Below are positions 7,477 to 15,499 of a stretch of 29,391 bases of DNA, piece after piece (position 1 is the first letter of the stretch; every line of letters starts with the position of its first letter). The stretch lies in NCBI GenBank assembly GCA_039817245.1, contig JBCBWF010000015.1, forward strand, positions 1 to 29,391. Reading direction: 5' to 3'. Both the position numbers and the translations under genes were made by a program. Source of the DNA: Thermohalobaculum sp039817245. GTDB taxonomy: Bacteria; Pseudomonadota; Alphaproteobacteria; Rhodobacterales; Rhodobacteraceae. A model generated the notes under the pieces. It was not told where the DNA came from. It did not search any database and saw only the letters and a list, made by a program, of their open reading frames with translations.

Positions 7477-7506
7477 AAAGCCCCGGCACCGCTGGCCCGG
7501 GGCTTT
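7477..7506. terminator. Bidirectional terminator between ctrA and bactofilin
   Basis: A perfect 10-bp inverted repeat, AAAGCCCCGG / CCGGGGCTTT, with a 10-base loop lies between the convergent stops of ctrA and the bactofilin gene. On the minus strand the stem runs into TTTTTCG, and on the plus strand into TTTAGGG. It should work best for the bactofilin transcript and more weakly for ctrA. Confidence 0.85.
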
Positions 7507-7548
7507 AGGGTGCGACGATCGCGGCCGCAAAGACCGCTCAGCGCACCG

Positions 7549-8091
7549 TCAGGACGGATTGCCCTCGCCGGGGCTCGACGTCATGTGGGGCAGGGCGGCC
7601 GGCTGAAGCGGCTTCGACGCCGCTTCCCCGAGCGGATCCTCCTGCCGCTGCACCGATCCCTCGAAATGCGCGCCTGATTCGATGGCGATCGTCTTGTGCA
7701 CGATATCGCCCTCAACCCGCGCGGAGGTGGTCAGCCGAACCTTCAGCCCTCGCACCCGGCCGACGACCTTGCCGTTCACCACCACGTCCTCGGCCACGAT
7801 CTCACCGCGGATCACCGCCGTCTCGCCGACGGTCAGCAGATGCGCGCGCACATCGCCCTCGACGGTGCCTTCGATCTGGATATCGCCGCTGGTGATGACG
7901 TTGCCCTTCACCGTCAGATCGGTCGAAAGCAGCGAGGGCGAGGGCGAGGGTTTTGCAGGGAAGCTCGAGGCGCTCTTGTCCGCCGCAGGCACCGGCGCGC
8001 TCGTCGTGGTCTGCGTGCGCGCCGGCACCGGCGGCTGCTTCGCGCCTTCGCTGGGGGTGGGAGTGTCGCTGATCTTGTTCTTAGAGAACAT
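7549..8091 (-). CDS. Bactofilin (polymer-forming cytoskeletal protein)
   Basis: 180 residues. The central part (about 55-150) is the bactofilin/DUF583 beta-helix, with regularly spaced short strands such as LTVKGNVITSGDIQIEGTVEGDV and VNGKVVGRVRGLKVRLTTSARVEGDIV. It is flanked by a Pro/Ser/Thr-rich N-terminus and a disordered C-terminus. The first residues MFSKNK match the short MFSK-type membrane-targeting peptide described for Caulobacter-like bactofilins. Bactofilins polymerise without nucleotide and position cell-wall enzymes. The gene overlaps the upstream M23 peptidase gene by 11 bases, an arrangement known from other alphaproteobacteria where the two proteins act together in morphogenesis. 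Regulation other than co-transcription with that gene is not visible. Confidence 0.93.
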   Translation of the reverse strand: MFSKNKISDTPTPSEGAKQPPVPARTQTTTSAPVPAADKSASSFPAKPSPSPSLLSTDLTVKGNVITSGDIQIEGTVEGDVRAHLLTVGETAVIRGEIVAEDVVVNGKVVGRVRGLKVRLTTSARVEGDIVHKTIAIESGAHFEGSVQRQEDPLGEAASKPLQPAALPHMTSSPGEGNPS

Positions 8092-9433
8092 CGCGGGCTG
8101 CCTCGATGAATTTCATGGGGTTGACGGCTCTGCTGTCGATGCGGACCTCGTAATGGACGTGGTTCCCGGTGCTTCTGCCGGTGCTCCCCATATCGCCGAT
8201 GCGATCGCCACGCTCCACCCGGTCCCCCACCGACACGTGGATTTCATGAAGGTGAGCATAAAGCGTTTCGAAACCGAATGCATGCCGAATCTCGATAACC
8301 TTACCGTAGCCGCGCTGGCGGCCGGCAAAGGTCACGATTCCGTCTGCCGTCGCCAGGATCGGCGTACCGCGCGGCGCGGCGATGTCGATCCCGTTATGCA
8401 TCGAGCTGCGCCGGTGGAACGGATCGCGCCGCGGCCCGAAGCCACTCGTCAGCCGCCCGCCGTTCACCGGGCGCAGGAAGGGCACGTGATCCGCCGCGAA
8501 GCGCATCAGGCTGATCTTCTCGAGATCGTCGAGGAGCGCCACCACGCGCACATCCTCGTCCGCCGCCACGGCGCCATCGGAGCCGATCGGCGCGAACGGG
8601 CCGCCGCGGCCGCCGAAGTCCCGCTCCGCCTGGGCGAGCAGGTCGTCGAGATCGATCTCGGCGCTGCGGAACACCTGTTCGAGCCCCGCAAGCCCGACCT
8701 CCGTCGCCGTCTCGAGCCGGGCCAGCATCCGCTCCTCGCGGTCGCGGGCCTCGGCAGCCGCGCGCTCGAGCTCGCCGACCTCGCCTTCGAGCGCGCGGTT
8801 ATGCGCCAGCGCGAAGTCGCGCTCCATGATCACCGCGTCGATCGCCTCGCCCACCCGGGTCATGGAGCCGTCGAGGCTGCGGTCTCGCTCCGTCGCCTCG
8901 GCGAGCGCGGTCTCGAGGCTCAGCGCCTCACCGGCCAGCCGCTCGGTCTCCGCGCGCAGGGCCCGGTGATCGGTGCGCAGCTCCGCGGCTTCTCGTCGCA
9001 GGACGGCGAGCGACTGCTCCGCCTCCTCCAGCGCATGGGTGCTGTTGATATAGGCGCGCTGCACCGAGGTGAGCTGGTCGGCGACCTGCTGTCGCCGCTC
9101 CTCCGCCACCGCCCGGTCCGCATCGAGCGCTGCGAGCTGGGCCCGCAATCGTTCGATCTGCAGCGCCTGGGTCTGCATCCGCTCTTGCGCCCCCGCCGTG
9201 GCAGCGCCCGACAGGCCCTGCTGCCAGACGAAGCCTGCCACCCCGCCGGCGCAGAGGCCGGACAGAGCAAACATACTGGCGATCACCGATGCGCTTGCCG
9301 TACGCCGCAGAAGCTGGCGTGTGCGATGCCGCGATTTCGCGCCTTCAGGCGCCTTGGACACAGCCTTCGCTGTACCCGCATGTATCCCACTGGTCACAAC
9401 TGCTGTCTCTACACTGTCCCGCTCGTGAGGCAC
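8081..9433 (-). CDS. M23 (LytM) peptidoglycan endopeptidase with coiled coil
   Basis: A 450-residue bitopic membrane protein: a cytoplasmic basic N-terminus, one transmembrane segment (about 47-71), a long Glu/Arg/Ala/Leu-rich coiled coil (about 80-250) and a C-terminal LytM domain. The zinc site is intact: H346 and D350 in HNGID, H394/H396 in YAHLH and H427 in HVHYEV, so it should cut peptidoglycan cross-links, not act as a degenerate activator. It resembles the LmdC-type partner of bactofilin. The assigned start is GTG. I see no strong Shine-Dalgarno before it, so the N-terminus may be off by several codons. The last 11 bases overlap the bactofilin gene, implying coupled translation. Confidence 0.92.
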   Translation of the reverse strand: MPHERDSVETAVVTSGIHAGTAKAVSKAPEGAKSRHRTRQLLRRTASASVIASMFALSGLCAGGVAGFVWQQGLSGAATAGAQERMQTQALQIERLRAQLAALDADRAVAEERRQQVADQLTSVQRAYINSTHALEEAEQSLAVLRREAAELRTDHRALRAETERLAGEALSLETALAEATERDRSLDGSMTRVGEAIDAVIMERDFALAHNRALEGEVGELERAAAEARDREERMLARLETATEVGLAGLEQVFRSAEIDLDDLLAQAERDFGGRGGPFAPIGSDGAVAADEDVRVVALLDDLEKISLMRFAADHVPFLRPVNGGRLTSGFGPRRDPFHRRSSMHNGIDIAAPRGTPILATADGIVTFAGRQRGYGKVIEIRHAFGFETLYAHLHEIHVSVGDRVERGDRIGDMGSTGRSTGNHVHYEVRIDSRAVNPMKFIEAARDVL

Positions 9434-9491
9434 ATCGCTTTATGTTGTGCTGCGCCCTTTCTGCAACTCTATAGCGGGTGTTTAGCATGCA

Positions 9492-9516
9492 CACAATCTT
9501 TTTAGGCGAGATTGTG
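9492..9516. repeat. Inverted repeat upstream of the M23 gene
   Basis: A perfect 8-bp inverted repeat CACAATCT / AGATTGTG with a 9-base loop lies in the 90-base AT-richer gap between the DUF455 stop and the M23 start. It has no U-tract in the proper place on either strand. It may be an operator for the M23-bactofilin unit or a weak terminator of the DUF455 transcript. Confidence 0.4.
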
Positions 9517-9523
9517 ACCATCT

Positions 9524-10369
9524 TTACAGACCTGTCGTCTCCCCTACCAAAGGCCAGTAGAAGTCCGGCGGCAAACCGGCCTCGGCGCGCTTCTCTTCAT
9601 TGAAAGGCGGCTTCAGCGAGCCCGCGAAATGGCGCCGGACGAGCCCGTGGAAAAAGGGCTTCGGATCCTCCTCGTGCCGCCCGCAGAGGAAGTGGAACCA
9701 CTTCGAACCATAGGCCACATGGGCGACCTCTTCGGCATAGATCGTGGAGAGGGCCGCGACGCTCGCCGCGTCCTCGACCTTCTCGAAAAGCGTGATCATT
9801 CCGGGCGTTACATCGAGCCCGCGCGCCTCGAGCACCATCGGGACCACCGCGAGCCGGGCGGGCAGATCCTGTGCCGTGTCCGCCGCGCTGCGCCACATGC
9901 CCGCATGCGCCGGCAGCGCTCCATAGCCCGAGCCGTGCGCCTCGAGCCGGTCCGCCAGCAGGCCGAAATGCTTTGCCTCGTCATCCGCCGCCTGCATCCA
10001 GTCGTCGTAGAAGCCAGCGGGCATCGGCACATGCGTGAAGCGCGCGATCACGTCGAGATGGAGGTCGACCGCGTTGAGCTCGATATGCGCGATCGCGTGG
10101 AGAAGCGCGATCCGCCCCGCCGCCGAACCCGGCCGGCGCTTCGGCATCGTGCGCGGATCGAGGAGCTCCGGGCGCGCGGGACGGGCGGGAAAGTCCGGCG
10201 GATCGGCGCGCCCTATGGGCGGCAGCGCGCCTGTCGCGCGCGCATCCCGCCAGGCCGCCGCCAGCCGCCGTGCCGCCGCTGTCTTCTCCCGCGGATCGGC
10301 CGTGCGCAGCACCCGCTCGACCGCCGGCGCGAGCCCGTCGGCCAGCAGCGCTGCGCCTGCCGCGCTCAC
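9524..10369 (-). CDS. DUF455 ferritin-like protein
   Basis: A 281-residue protein of the DUF455 group within the ferritin-like/MiaE superfamily. The four-helix metal site is visible as repeated Glu/His helices: AIAHIELNAVDLHLD, ADDEAKHFGLL, LEARGLDVTP and YAEEVAHVAYG, the ExxH pattern expected for a di-iron centre. The biochemical role of DUF455 is not established. Its superfamily includes di-iron hydroxylases and rubrerythrins. The GTG start at 10369 shares GTGA with the stop of the bcp gene, so translation is coupled, and pairing with a peroxiredoxin would fit a role in iron or oxidative stress (inference). The open frame continues upstream only as antisense-type sequence over bcp. Confidence 0.85.
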   Translation of the reverse strand: MSAAGAALLADGLAPAVERVLRTADPREKTAAARRLAAAWRDARATGALPPIGRADPPDFPARPARPELLDPRTMPKRRPGSAAGRIALLHAIAHIELNAVDLHLDVIARFTHVPMPAGFYDDWMQAADDEAKHFGLLADRLEAHGSGYGALPAHAGMWRSAADTAQDLPARLAVVPMVLEARGLDVTPGMITLFEKVEDAASVAALSTIYAEEVAHVAYGSKWFHFLCGRHEEDPKPFFHGLVRRHFAGSLKPPFNEEKRAEAGLPPDFYWPLVGETTGL

Positions 10370-10839
10370 GCGGCGTCCTTCACCGCGCCGAGCACCGCGT
10401 CGACATGCCCCGGCACCTTCACGTTCCGCCAGGCCTTCAGCACCGTGCCGTCCTTGCCGATCAGGAAGGTGGAGCGCTCGATCCCCATGTATTTCTTGCC
10501 GTACATGGATTTCTCCTTCCACACGCCGTAGCGCTCGCAAAGATCGCTCTCCGCGTCTGAGACCAGCGCGACCTTCAGCCCGTGCTTGGCGACGAACTTG
10601 TCGTGCTTGGCCACCGGATCCTTCGAGACGCCCACGATCGCAGCGCCGGCGCTCTCGAAGTCACCGATCGCCTCGGTGAAGCCGATCGCCTCCTTCGTGC
10701 AGCCGGAGGTGTCGTCCTTCGGATAGAAATAGAGCACCAGTAGCTTGCCGGAGAAATCGGAGAGCGAGAGCGTGCGCCCGCCATCGGCCGGCAGCGAGAA
10801 CTCGGGGGCCGCGGCACCCTCGGCGACGGTATCGGTCAT
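10366..10839 (-). CDS. bcp: Thioredoxin-dependent peroxiredoxin, Bcp/PrxQ type
   Basis: 157 residues with the thioredoxin-fold peroxiredoxin pattern: FYPKDDTSGCTKEA carries the peroxidatic C47, followed by the GVSKDP and YGVWKEKSMYGKKYMGIERSTF stretches typical of Bcp. It reduces hydrogen and organic peroxides using thioredoxin. The resolving Cys that many Bcp proteins carry five residues after the peroxidatic one is Ile here. The only other cysteine, C101 just before ERYGVW, could serve instead, or the enzyme may work by a 1-Cys mechanism. The start ATG has GGGAGA eight bases upstream. It is the first gene of a two-gene unit with DUF455 and is divergent from the asmA-like gene across 166 bases. 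Confidence 0.93.
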   Translation of the reverse strand: MTDTVAEGAAAPEFSLPADGGRTLSLSDFSGKLLVLYFYPKDDTSGCTKEAIGFTEAIGDFESAGAAIVGVSKDPVAKHDKFVAKHGLKVALVSDAESDLCERYGVWKEKSMYGKKYMGIERSTFLIGKDGTVLKAWRNVKVPGHVDAVLGAVKDAA

Positions 10840-11005
10840 GTTGATGGTCTCCCTGATCTTCGTTCCGCGCTCGGGCCTTGCGGGCCCCTGCGCCAAAGCG
10901 ATGCGCGAGCGCCGTTGCGCCGCACCACTCCGGAGGCGTAAGTATCCTGCAGCTCCGGGGCGGCAAGCGCGCCCCGCGGAGCATTGCGGCTGAGCGAAAG
11001 GGCCG

Positions 11006-14000
11006 ATGCCGATCCGGAACGTGGGGAGAGCGGGAGCCAGGCGGCGCCAGTCCGGTTCGGCGCTGGGTTGGTTGTGCGCGATCTGCGTGTTCGGCGGGAT
11101 CGGCTGTGCGCTGCGGCTCGTCATCGCCTGCGCCGTGATCGCGGCCGCGGCGACGGGGATGCTGCTCCACGAGCTGCGCAAGGGCCCGATCCCGCTGCCG
11201 GTTCTGGCGGAGACCGCCGAGCGGCTCTTCGCCGACCGCAAGGCGCCCGTGCTTCTCGATGTCGATGGAGCGGTGCTCACCCTCGCCGGCGACACGGCGC
11301 GGCCCACCCTGCGCTTTCGCGGCGTGCGCGTCCGCGCGCGGGAGGATGGCCGGATGCTGCTGGCGGTGCCCGAGATGGGCGCGCGCTTCGCGCTCAGCGA
11401 CCTCGTGCTCGGCGATCTCAGCCCCCTCGATATCCGCATCGAGAAACCGACCGCGCGGGTGCTGCGCACCGCCGACGGGCGGATCCGCTTCGATCTCGGC
11501 GCCGTCGCCCTGCCGACCGAAGCGCCCGGCGCGAACGGAAGCGCAGCAGAGGACGCCCCGGCGGAGGGCGCTCTCACCGGCTTCGAGGCGGTCAACCGGG
11601 TGCTCGACGGCCTGGCCGGCGCGGGACCCGCGGCTGCGGGGACCGAACGGCTCCAGCATGTGCGGATCAACCGCGCCAATCTCAGCTTCGTCAACCAGCT
11701 CACGAAGTCGCGCTGGAGCGCGGACGGCGCCACGCTCACGCTCAACCGCGGAAAGACGGCGCTCATCGCGCAGCTCGTGCTCCCCATCGCCGGCATGGGC
11801 GAGCAGGGCGGGCGCATCCGGCTCGACGCCGTGCGCCCCTATGGCGGCGAGATCATCACGGCCACCGCGCGCTTCCGGAACCTGCGCCCCGCCGTCATCG
11901 CGCGCGAGATCCCCGAGCTCAACTGGCTCGCCCCCATCGAGGCGCGCGTCCGCGGCTCGCTTTCCGTGCGCATTCTGCCGGACGGGACGCTGGACGACAT
12001 CGTGCTCGCGATCGAGGCCGCGGCGGGGCGGTTGCGCGCGGGCGAGGAGAGCATCCCCTTCGACGCCCTGTCGCTCGAGGCGCGCTACGACGCCGAGCGC
12101 GACCAGGTCGCCCTCGAGCGCCTCTACATCGACAGCGCCAAGGCCGAGGCCACGCTCAGCGGCATCGCCATGCTGCAGCGTGGCGAGGCGGGCGGGCTCT
12201 CCGGGCTCGCAGTGCAGGCGGATCTGAGGGATCTGCGCCTCGCGCTGCCGCAGCTCTTCGCCGATCCGCTCGGTTTCGAGGCGGGCCAGGTCGTCGCCCG
12301 GGTGGGCTTCGAGCCCCTGCGCCTCGAGATCGCCGAGGCGCGGCTGGAGCAAGGGCCCTTCACCCTCTCCGTCTCCGGCACCGCCGCGCGGCAGGATGGC
12401 GAGGATCGCGCCGATCTCCGCGCCACGGGCCGAGGGATGACGGTTGCCGAGCTGAAGGCATTCTGGCCGCTCAAGGCCGCCCCGAATGCGCGCCGTTGGG
12501 TGGTGGAGAACATCGAGAGCGGCCGGATCGACCAGCTCCTGGCCCAGATCCGGCTGGGCGAGGGCGAGCCGCAGGTCGCGCTCGATTTCACCTTCAGCGA
12601 TCTCGTCTCGCGCTATCTCGGTGATCTGCCCCCGATCACCGGCGCCACGGGCTCCGGCCATCTCAACCTGCAGGAATTCCATCTCGCCATGGCGGCGGGG
12701 CAGGTGGAGCCGAGCCCGGGCGGGGTGATCACGCTCGACGGCTCGCGCCTCAAGATCTTCGGGTTCGACCGCGACGTGCCGCCTGCCGATATCGACATTC
12801 GCGGCGAAGGCCCTGTCGACGCGGTGCTCCAGCTCATCGACCGGTCCCCCCTCAACCTCGTGCAGAAGCTCGGCCTGCCGGCGGAGGATGTGGCCGGCCG
12901 GGCCACGGTCCGCACAACGCTGTTCTTCCCGCTCCTGGCCGCTCTGAAGCTGGAGGAGATCGAGGTTGATGCCCGCGCGGAGCTCAACGATGTCCGGGCG
13001 ACGCTCGCCATCGGCCGCCTGCCGGAGCTGCGCGCCGAGTCCGAAGCGCTTTCGCTCACCGCCACCACCAGCGAGATGCGGCTCTCCGGCGATGCGCGGC
13101 TCGAGGACGCGCCGGTCACCGTCGAATGGCGCGAGCGATACGGTGCGGCCAGCGGCGGCCGGAGCCTCGCGCTCGAGGGCACGCTCACGCCCGCCCTGCT
13201 GGCGCAGCGCGGCAGCCCGCTGCCGGGCTTCACCGGCGGCTCGATGGCCGCAACGCTCGCCCTGACGCAGGAGACCGGGCAGCCGGCGGGGTTGCGCATC
13301 GAGGGCGACCTCGCCGCCGCCGCGCTCAGCCTTCCGGAGATCGGCTGGGAGAAGGCCGTGGGCGTGCCCGGCGCGGTCGCACTCGCCGGCACCGTTGGCG
13401 AGCGCGCCGCCTTCGATACGCTGCGCTTCGACGCCCCCGGCCTCCTTGCCGAGGGCTCTGCCAGCCTCGCCCGCGAGGGCGGGATCGAGACGCTCCGCCT
13501 CACCAGCCTCAAGCTCGACGACCGCGTCGATCTCGCCGTCGACATCGCCCGCGGCTCCCCGGGCGCGCCGGAGGGCTACAGCATCAGCGCCACCGGCGCG
13601 CTCTTCGATATCGGCCTGCTCGGGTCGGCGAGCAGCGCGGAGGCCGAGCGCGGCAGCGATGCGGCCGAGGAACCGCCGATCCCCATCGCGCTCGACTTCG
13701 AGATCGCCGCACTCCGGCTCAACGACGAGATCACCCTGCGCCCGGCCCAGGGCCGCGTCAGCCGCGAGGCCTCCGGCGCCTTGGGAGCGGTGTTCGACGG
13801 CGCGGTGGGGGGCACCGCCGCCGTCGCCGGCCAAATCGCGCTGCCCAAGGATGGAGACGGCACCCTCGGCCTCGAAGCCCCCGATGCCGGCGCCTTCCTG
13901 CGCGCCATCGACGTCGCCTCCGAGGCGAGCGGCGGGCAGTTCGCGCTCGATGCCCGCCTCAGCGATGGCGGGCTCGACGCCGTGGACGGCACGGTGGTGA

Positions 14001-14515
14001 TGCAGAACATCCGCCTTACCGAGGGCAGCGCCTTCAACCGCATCGTCCGCCAAGGCGAGGGCAGCGTCACCATAGAAACCGACGCCCAGGGCGGCTTCTC
14101 GTTCCGCGACGTGACGATGCCCTTCTCCTATCGCAGCGGCGAGATCCGTCTGAGCGACGCCATCGCGACGGGGCCGGCCCTCGCCGTACGCCTCGGCGGC
14201 CGCGTGGATCCGGTGTCGGACGATCTGGACCTGCGCGGCGTGATCTCGCCGGCCTATGCGCTCACCGGCTTTCTCAACAACGTCCCCGTTCTCGGCCAGA
14301 TCCTGACCGGTTCGCGCGGCGAGGGGATCTTCGGCATGACCTTTCAGGTGCGCGGCAGCCTCAACGACCCGGATATCTCCGTGAACCCGTTCTCGCTCCT
14401 CGCCCCCGGCATCCTGCGCCGCCTGTTCACCGTGGGCGTGAGCGAGGGGGACGAGAACCCGGCGCGCGATGCTCAGAGCGAGCGTTTCCGCGAGCAGCTC
14501 GGCCCGAAGCGCTAG
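11006..14515 (+). CDS. AsmA-like / DUF3971 (YhdP-type) envelope protein
   Basis: A 1169-residue protein with a basic N-terminus, one transmembrane segment (about 36-53) and a very long periplasmic part. The periplasmic part is built of repeating beta-strand units (many ..LDLRGVI.., ..LALEGTL.., ..ALSLPEI.. type strands) without enzymatic motifs. The C-terminal 130 residues (SYRSGEIRLSDAI, GRVDPVSDDLDLRGVI, GFLNNVPVLGQILTG, FQVRGSLNDPDISVNP) are the AsmA-like C-terminal region. The family (AsmA, YhdP, TamB) forms hydrophobic grooves thought to carry phospholipids from inner to outer membrane. With mlaD and fadL elsewhere in the window this is an envelope-lipid function by family, not by operon. 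The ATG follows AAAGGG. Its stop shares the palindrome CTAG with the gluQRS stop. Confidence 0.87.
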   Translation: MPIRNVGRAGARRRQSGSALGWLCAICVFGGIGCALRLVIACAVIAAAATGMLLHELRKGPIPLPVLAETAERLFADRKAPVLLDVDGAVLTLAGDTARPTLRFRGVRVRAREDGRMLLAVPEMGARFALSDLVLGDLSPLDIRIEKPTARVLRTADGRIRFDLGAVALPTEAPGANGSAAEDAPAEGALTGFEAVNRVLDGLAGAGPAAAGTERLQHVRINRANLSFVNQLTKSRWSADGATLTLNRGKTALIAQLVLPIAGMGEQGGRIRLDAVRPYGGEIITATARFRNLRPAVIAREIPELNWLAPIEARVRGSLSVRILPDGTLDDIVLAIEAAAGRLRAGEESIPFDALSLEARYDAERDQVALERLYIDSAKAEATLSGIAMLQRGEAGGLSGLAVQADLRDLRLALPQLFADPLGFEAGQVVARVGFEPLRLEIAEARLEQGPFTLSVSGTAARQDGEDRADLRATGRGMTVAELKAFWPLKAAPNARRWVVENIESGRIDQLLAQIRLGEGEPQVALDFTFSDLVSRYLGDLPPITGATGSGHLNLQEFHLAMAAGQVEPSPGGVITLDGSRLKIFGFDRDVPPADIDIRGEGPVDAVLQLIDRSPLNLVQKLGLPAEDVAGRATVRTTLFFPLLAALKLEEIEVDARAELNDVRATLAIGRLPELRAESEALSLTATTSEMRLSGDARLEDAPVTVEWRERYGAASGGRSLALEGTLTPALLAQRGSPLPGFTGGSMAATLALTQETGQPAGLRIEGDLAAAALSLPEIGWEKAVGVPGAVALAGTVGERAAFDTLRFDAPGLLAEGSASLAREGGIETLRLTSLKLDDRVDLAVDIARGSPGAPEGYSISATGALFDIGLLGSASSAEAERGSDAAEEPPIPIALDFEIAALRLNDEITLRPAQGRVSREASGALGAVFDGAVGGTAAVAGQIALPKDGDGTLGLEAPDAGAFLRAIDVASEASGGQFALDARLSDGGLDAVDGTVVMQNIRLTEGSAFNRIVRQGEGSVTIETDAQGGFSFRDVTMPFSYRSGEIRLSDAIATGPALAVRLGGRVDPVSDDLDLRGVISPAYALTGFLNNVPVLGQILTGSRGEGIFGMTFQVRGSLNDPDISVNPFSLLAPGILRRLFTVGVSEGDENPARDAQSERFREQLGPKR

Positions 14516-15381
14516 GCCTCCGCCAACCCCACTGCCGCGCGCACATCCGCCGGGCGCCAGCCGGCTGCCCGGAGGCTCTCGAGGCTGCGAGCATCGTCGC
14601 GCTTGGCGAGCCGGCGGCCCGTCTCGTCCCGGATCAGCCGGTGGTGGCGGTAGAGCGGTGTTGCCAGGCCCAGGAGCGCCTGCAGCAGGCGGTGGATGGG
14701 CGTGGCGCTGGAGAGATCCTCCCCGCGGGTCACATGGCTCACGCCCTGATGCGCGTCGTCGACGACCACCGCAAGGTGATAGGCGACCGCGCCGTCCCGT
14801 CGCCGGAGCACCACATCGCCGGTCTCGCGTACCAGCCGGTCGGGCTCGAGCGCGATCACGCCGGTCTGCCCGTCCGGCCCCGCTCCCGTCTCGTAGAAGG
14901 CGAGCGCCTCGGCCCGGGCGCCTAGGGACCGAAGGGCCGCGCCCATATCGAGCCGCAGCGCCGTCTCCGCCCCGGCAGGCGGCGGGCGGCGGCGGCAGGT
15001 GCCGGGATAGACCAGCCCGTCCGGCCCCATCGTGGCGCCTTCCTGCGGCGCCGAGGCCGCCTCGCGGATGTCGCGCCGGCTGCAGGCGCAGGGATAGACC
15101 AGCCCGGCCGCGGCGAGCTGCCCGAGCGCCGCCTCGTAAGCCGCAATGCGGTCGGACTGCCGGAGCACCGGCCGCTCCCAGTCGAGACCCAGCCAGGCAA
15201 GGTCCTCGAAGATGCCCTCGACATACCCGTCCCGGCAGCGACCGCGATCAAGATCCTCCAGCCGCAGAAGAAATTGCCCCTCGCCGGCGACCGCAGCGTC
15301 ATGGGCAAGAAGAGCCGAGAACGCGTGGCCGAGATGGAGTCGCCCGGTCGGGCTCGGCGCGAACCTTTCGACAATCTTCAT
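14512..15381 (-). CDS. gluQRS: Glutamyl-Q tRNA(Asp) synthetase
   Basis: 289 residues, a class I glutamyl-tRNA synthetase catalytic core without the anticodon-binding domain. It activates glutamate and attaches it to queuosine at position 34 of tRNA(Asp). The HLGH signature is at 16-19, LRLEDLD at 39-45, and a zinc site is formed by C98, C100, Y125 and C129 (CAC and YPGTC), which is specific to GluQRS rather than to full GluRS. RRLAKRD stands in for KMSKS. The short length is what separates it from GltX. The tgt gene at 18848, in the same window, makes the queuosine precursor step that this enzyme depends on, though they are not in one operon. Confidence 0.94.
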   Translation of the reverse strand: MKIVERFAPSPTGRLHLGHAFSALLAHDAAVAGEGQFLLRLEDLDRGRCRDGYVEGIFEDLAWLGLDWERPVLRQSDRIAAYEAALGQLAAAGLVYPCACSRRDIREAASAPQEGATMGPDGLVYPGTCRRRPPPAGAETALRLDMGAALRSLGARAEALAFYETGAGPDGQTGVIALEPDRLVRETGDVVLRRRDGAVAYHLAVVVDDAHQGVSHVTRGEDLSSATPIHRLLQALLGLATPLYRHHRLIRDETGRRLAKRDDARSLESLRAAGWRPADVRAAVGLAEA

Positions 15382-15426
15382 GTCTCAGACTGACAGTGGC
15401 ATCGGCGCCACCGACCGTCGCGTTTC

Positions 15427-15447
15427 TGCAAGGCATGTTGCATTGCA
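15427..15447. promoter_or_regulatory. Two tandem TGC-N3-GCA sites, PhaR-operator-like
   Basis: TGCAAGGCA (15427-15435) and TGCATTGCA (15439-15447) are two palindromic TGC-N3-GCA sites 12 bases apart, about 55 bases before the HHH-tail gene. The first is preceded by C, giving CTGC. The polyhydroxybutyrate regulator PhaR of Rhodobacter sphaeroides is known to bind CTGC-N3/4-GCAG. The match is to the core only, so this is a suggestion. Confidence 0.4.
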
Positions 15448-15499
15448 CAATAAGTTAGCGTATGCCGCATGCAGATGTCTTGATCCGTCGGGAGGGACC

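Noticed and set aside
10661..14053. An 1130-codon open frame on the minus strand
   Set aside because: It lies antisense to the asmA-like gene and is full of Arg, Gly, Glu and Ala with no domain. Long antisense frames are expected at this GC content.
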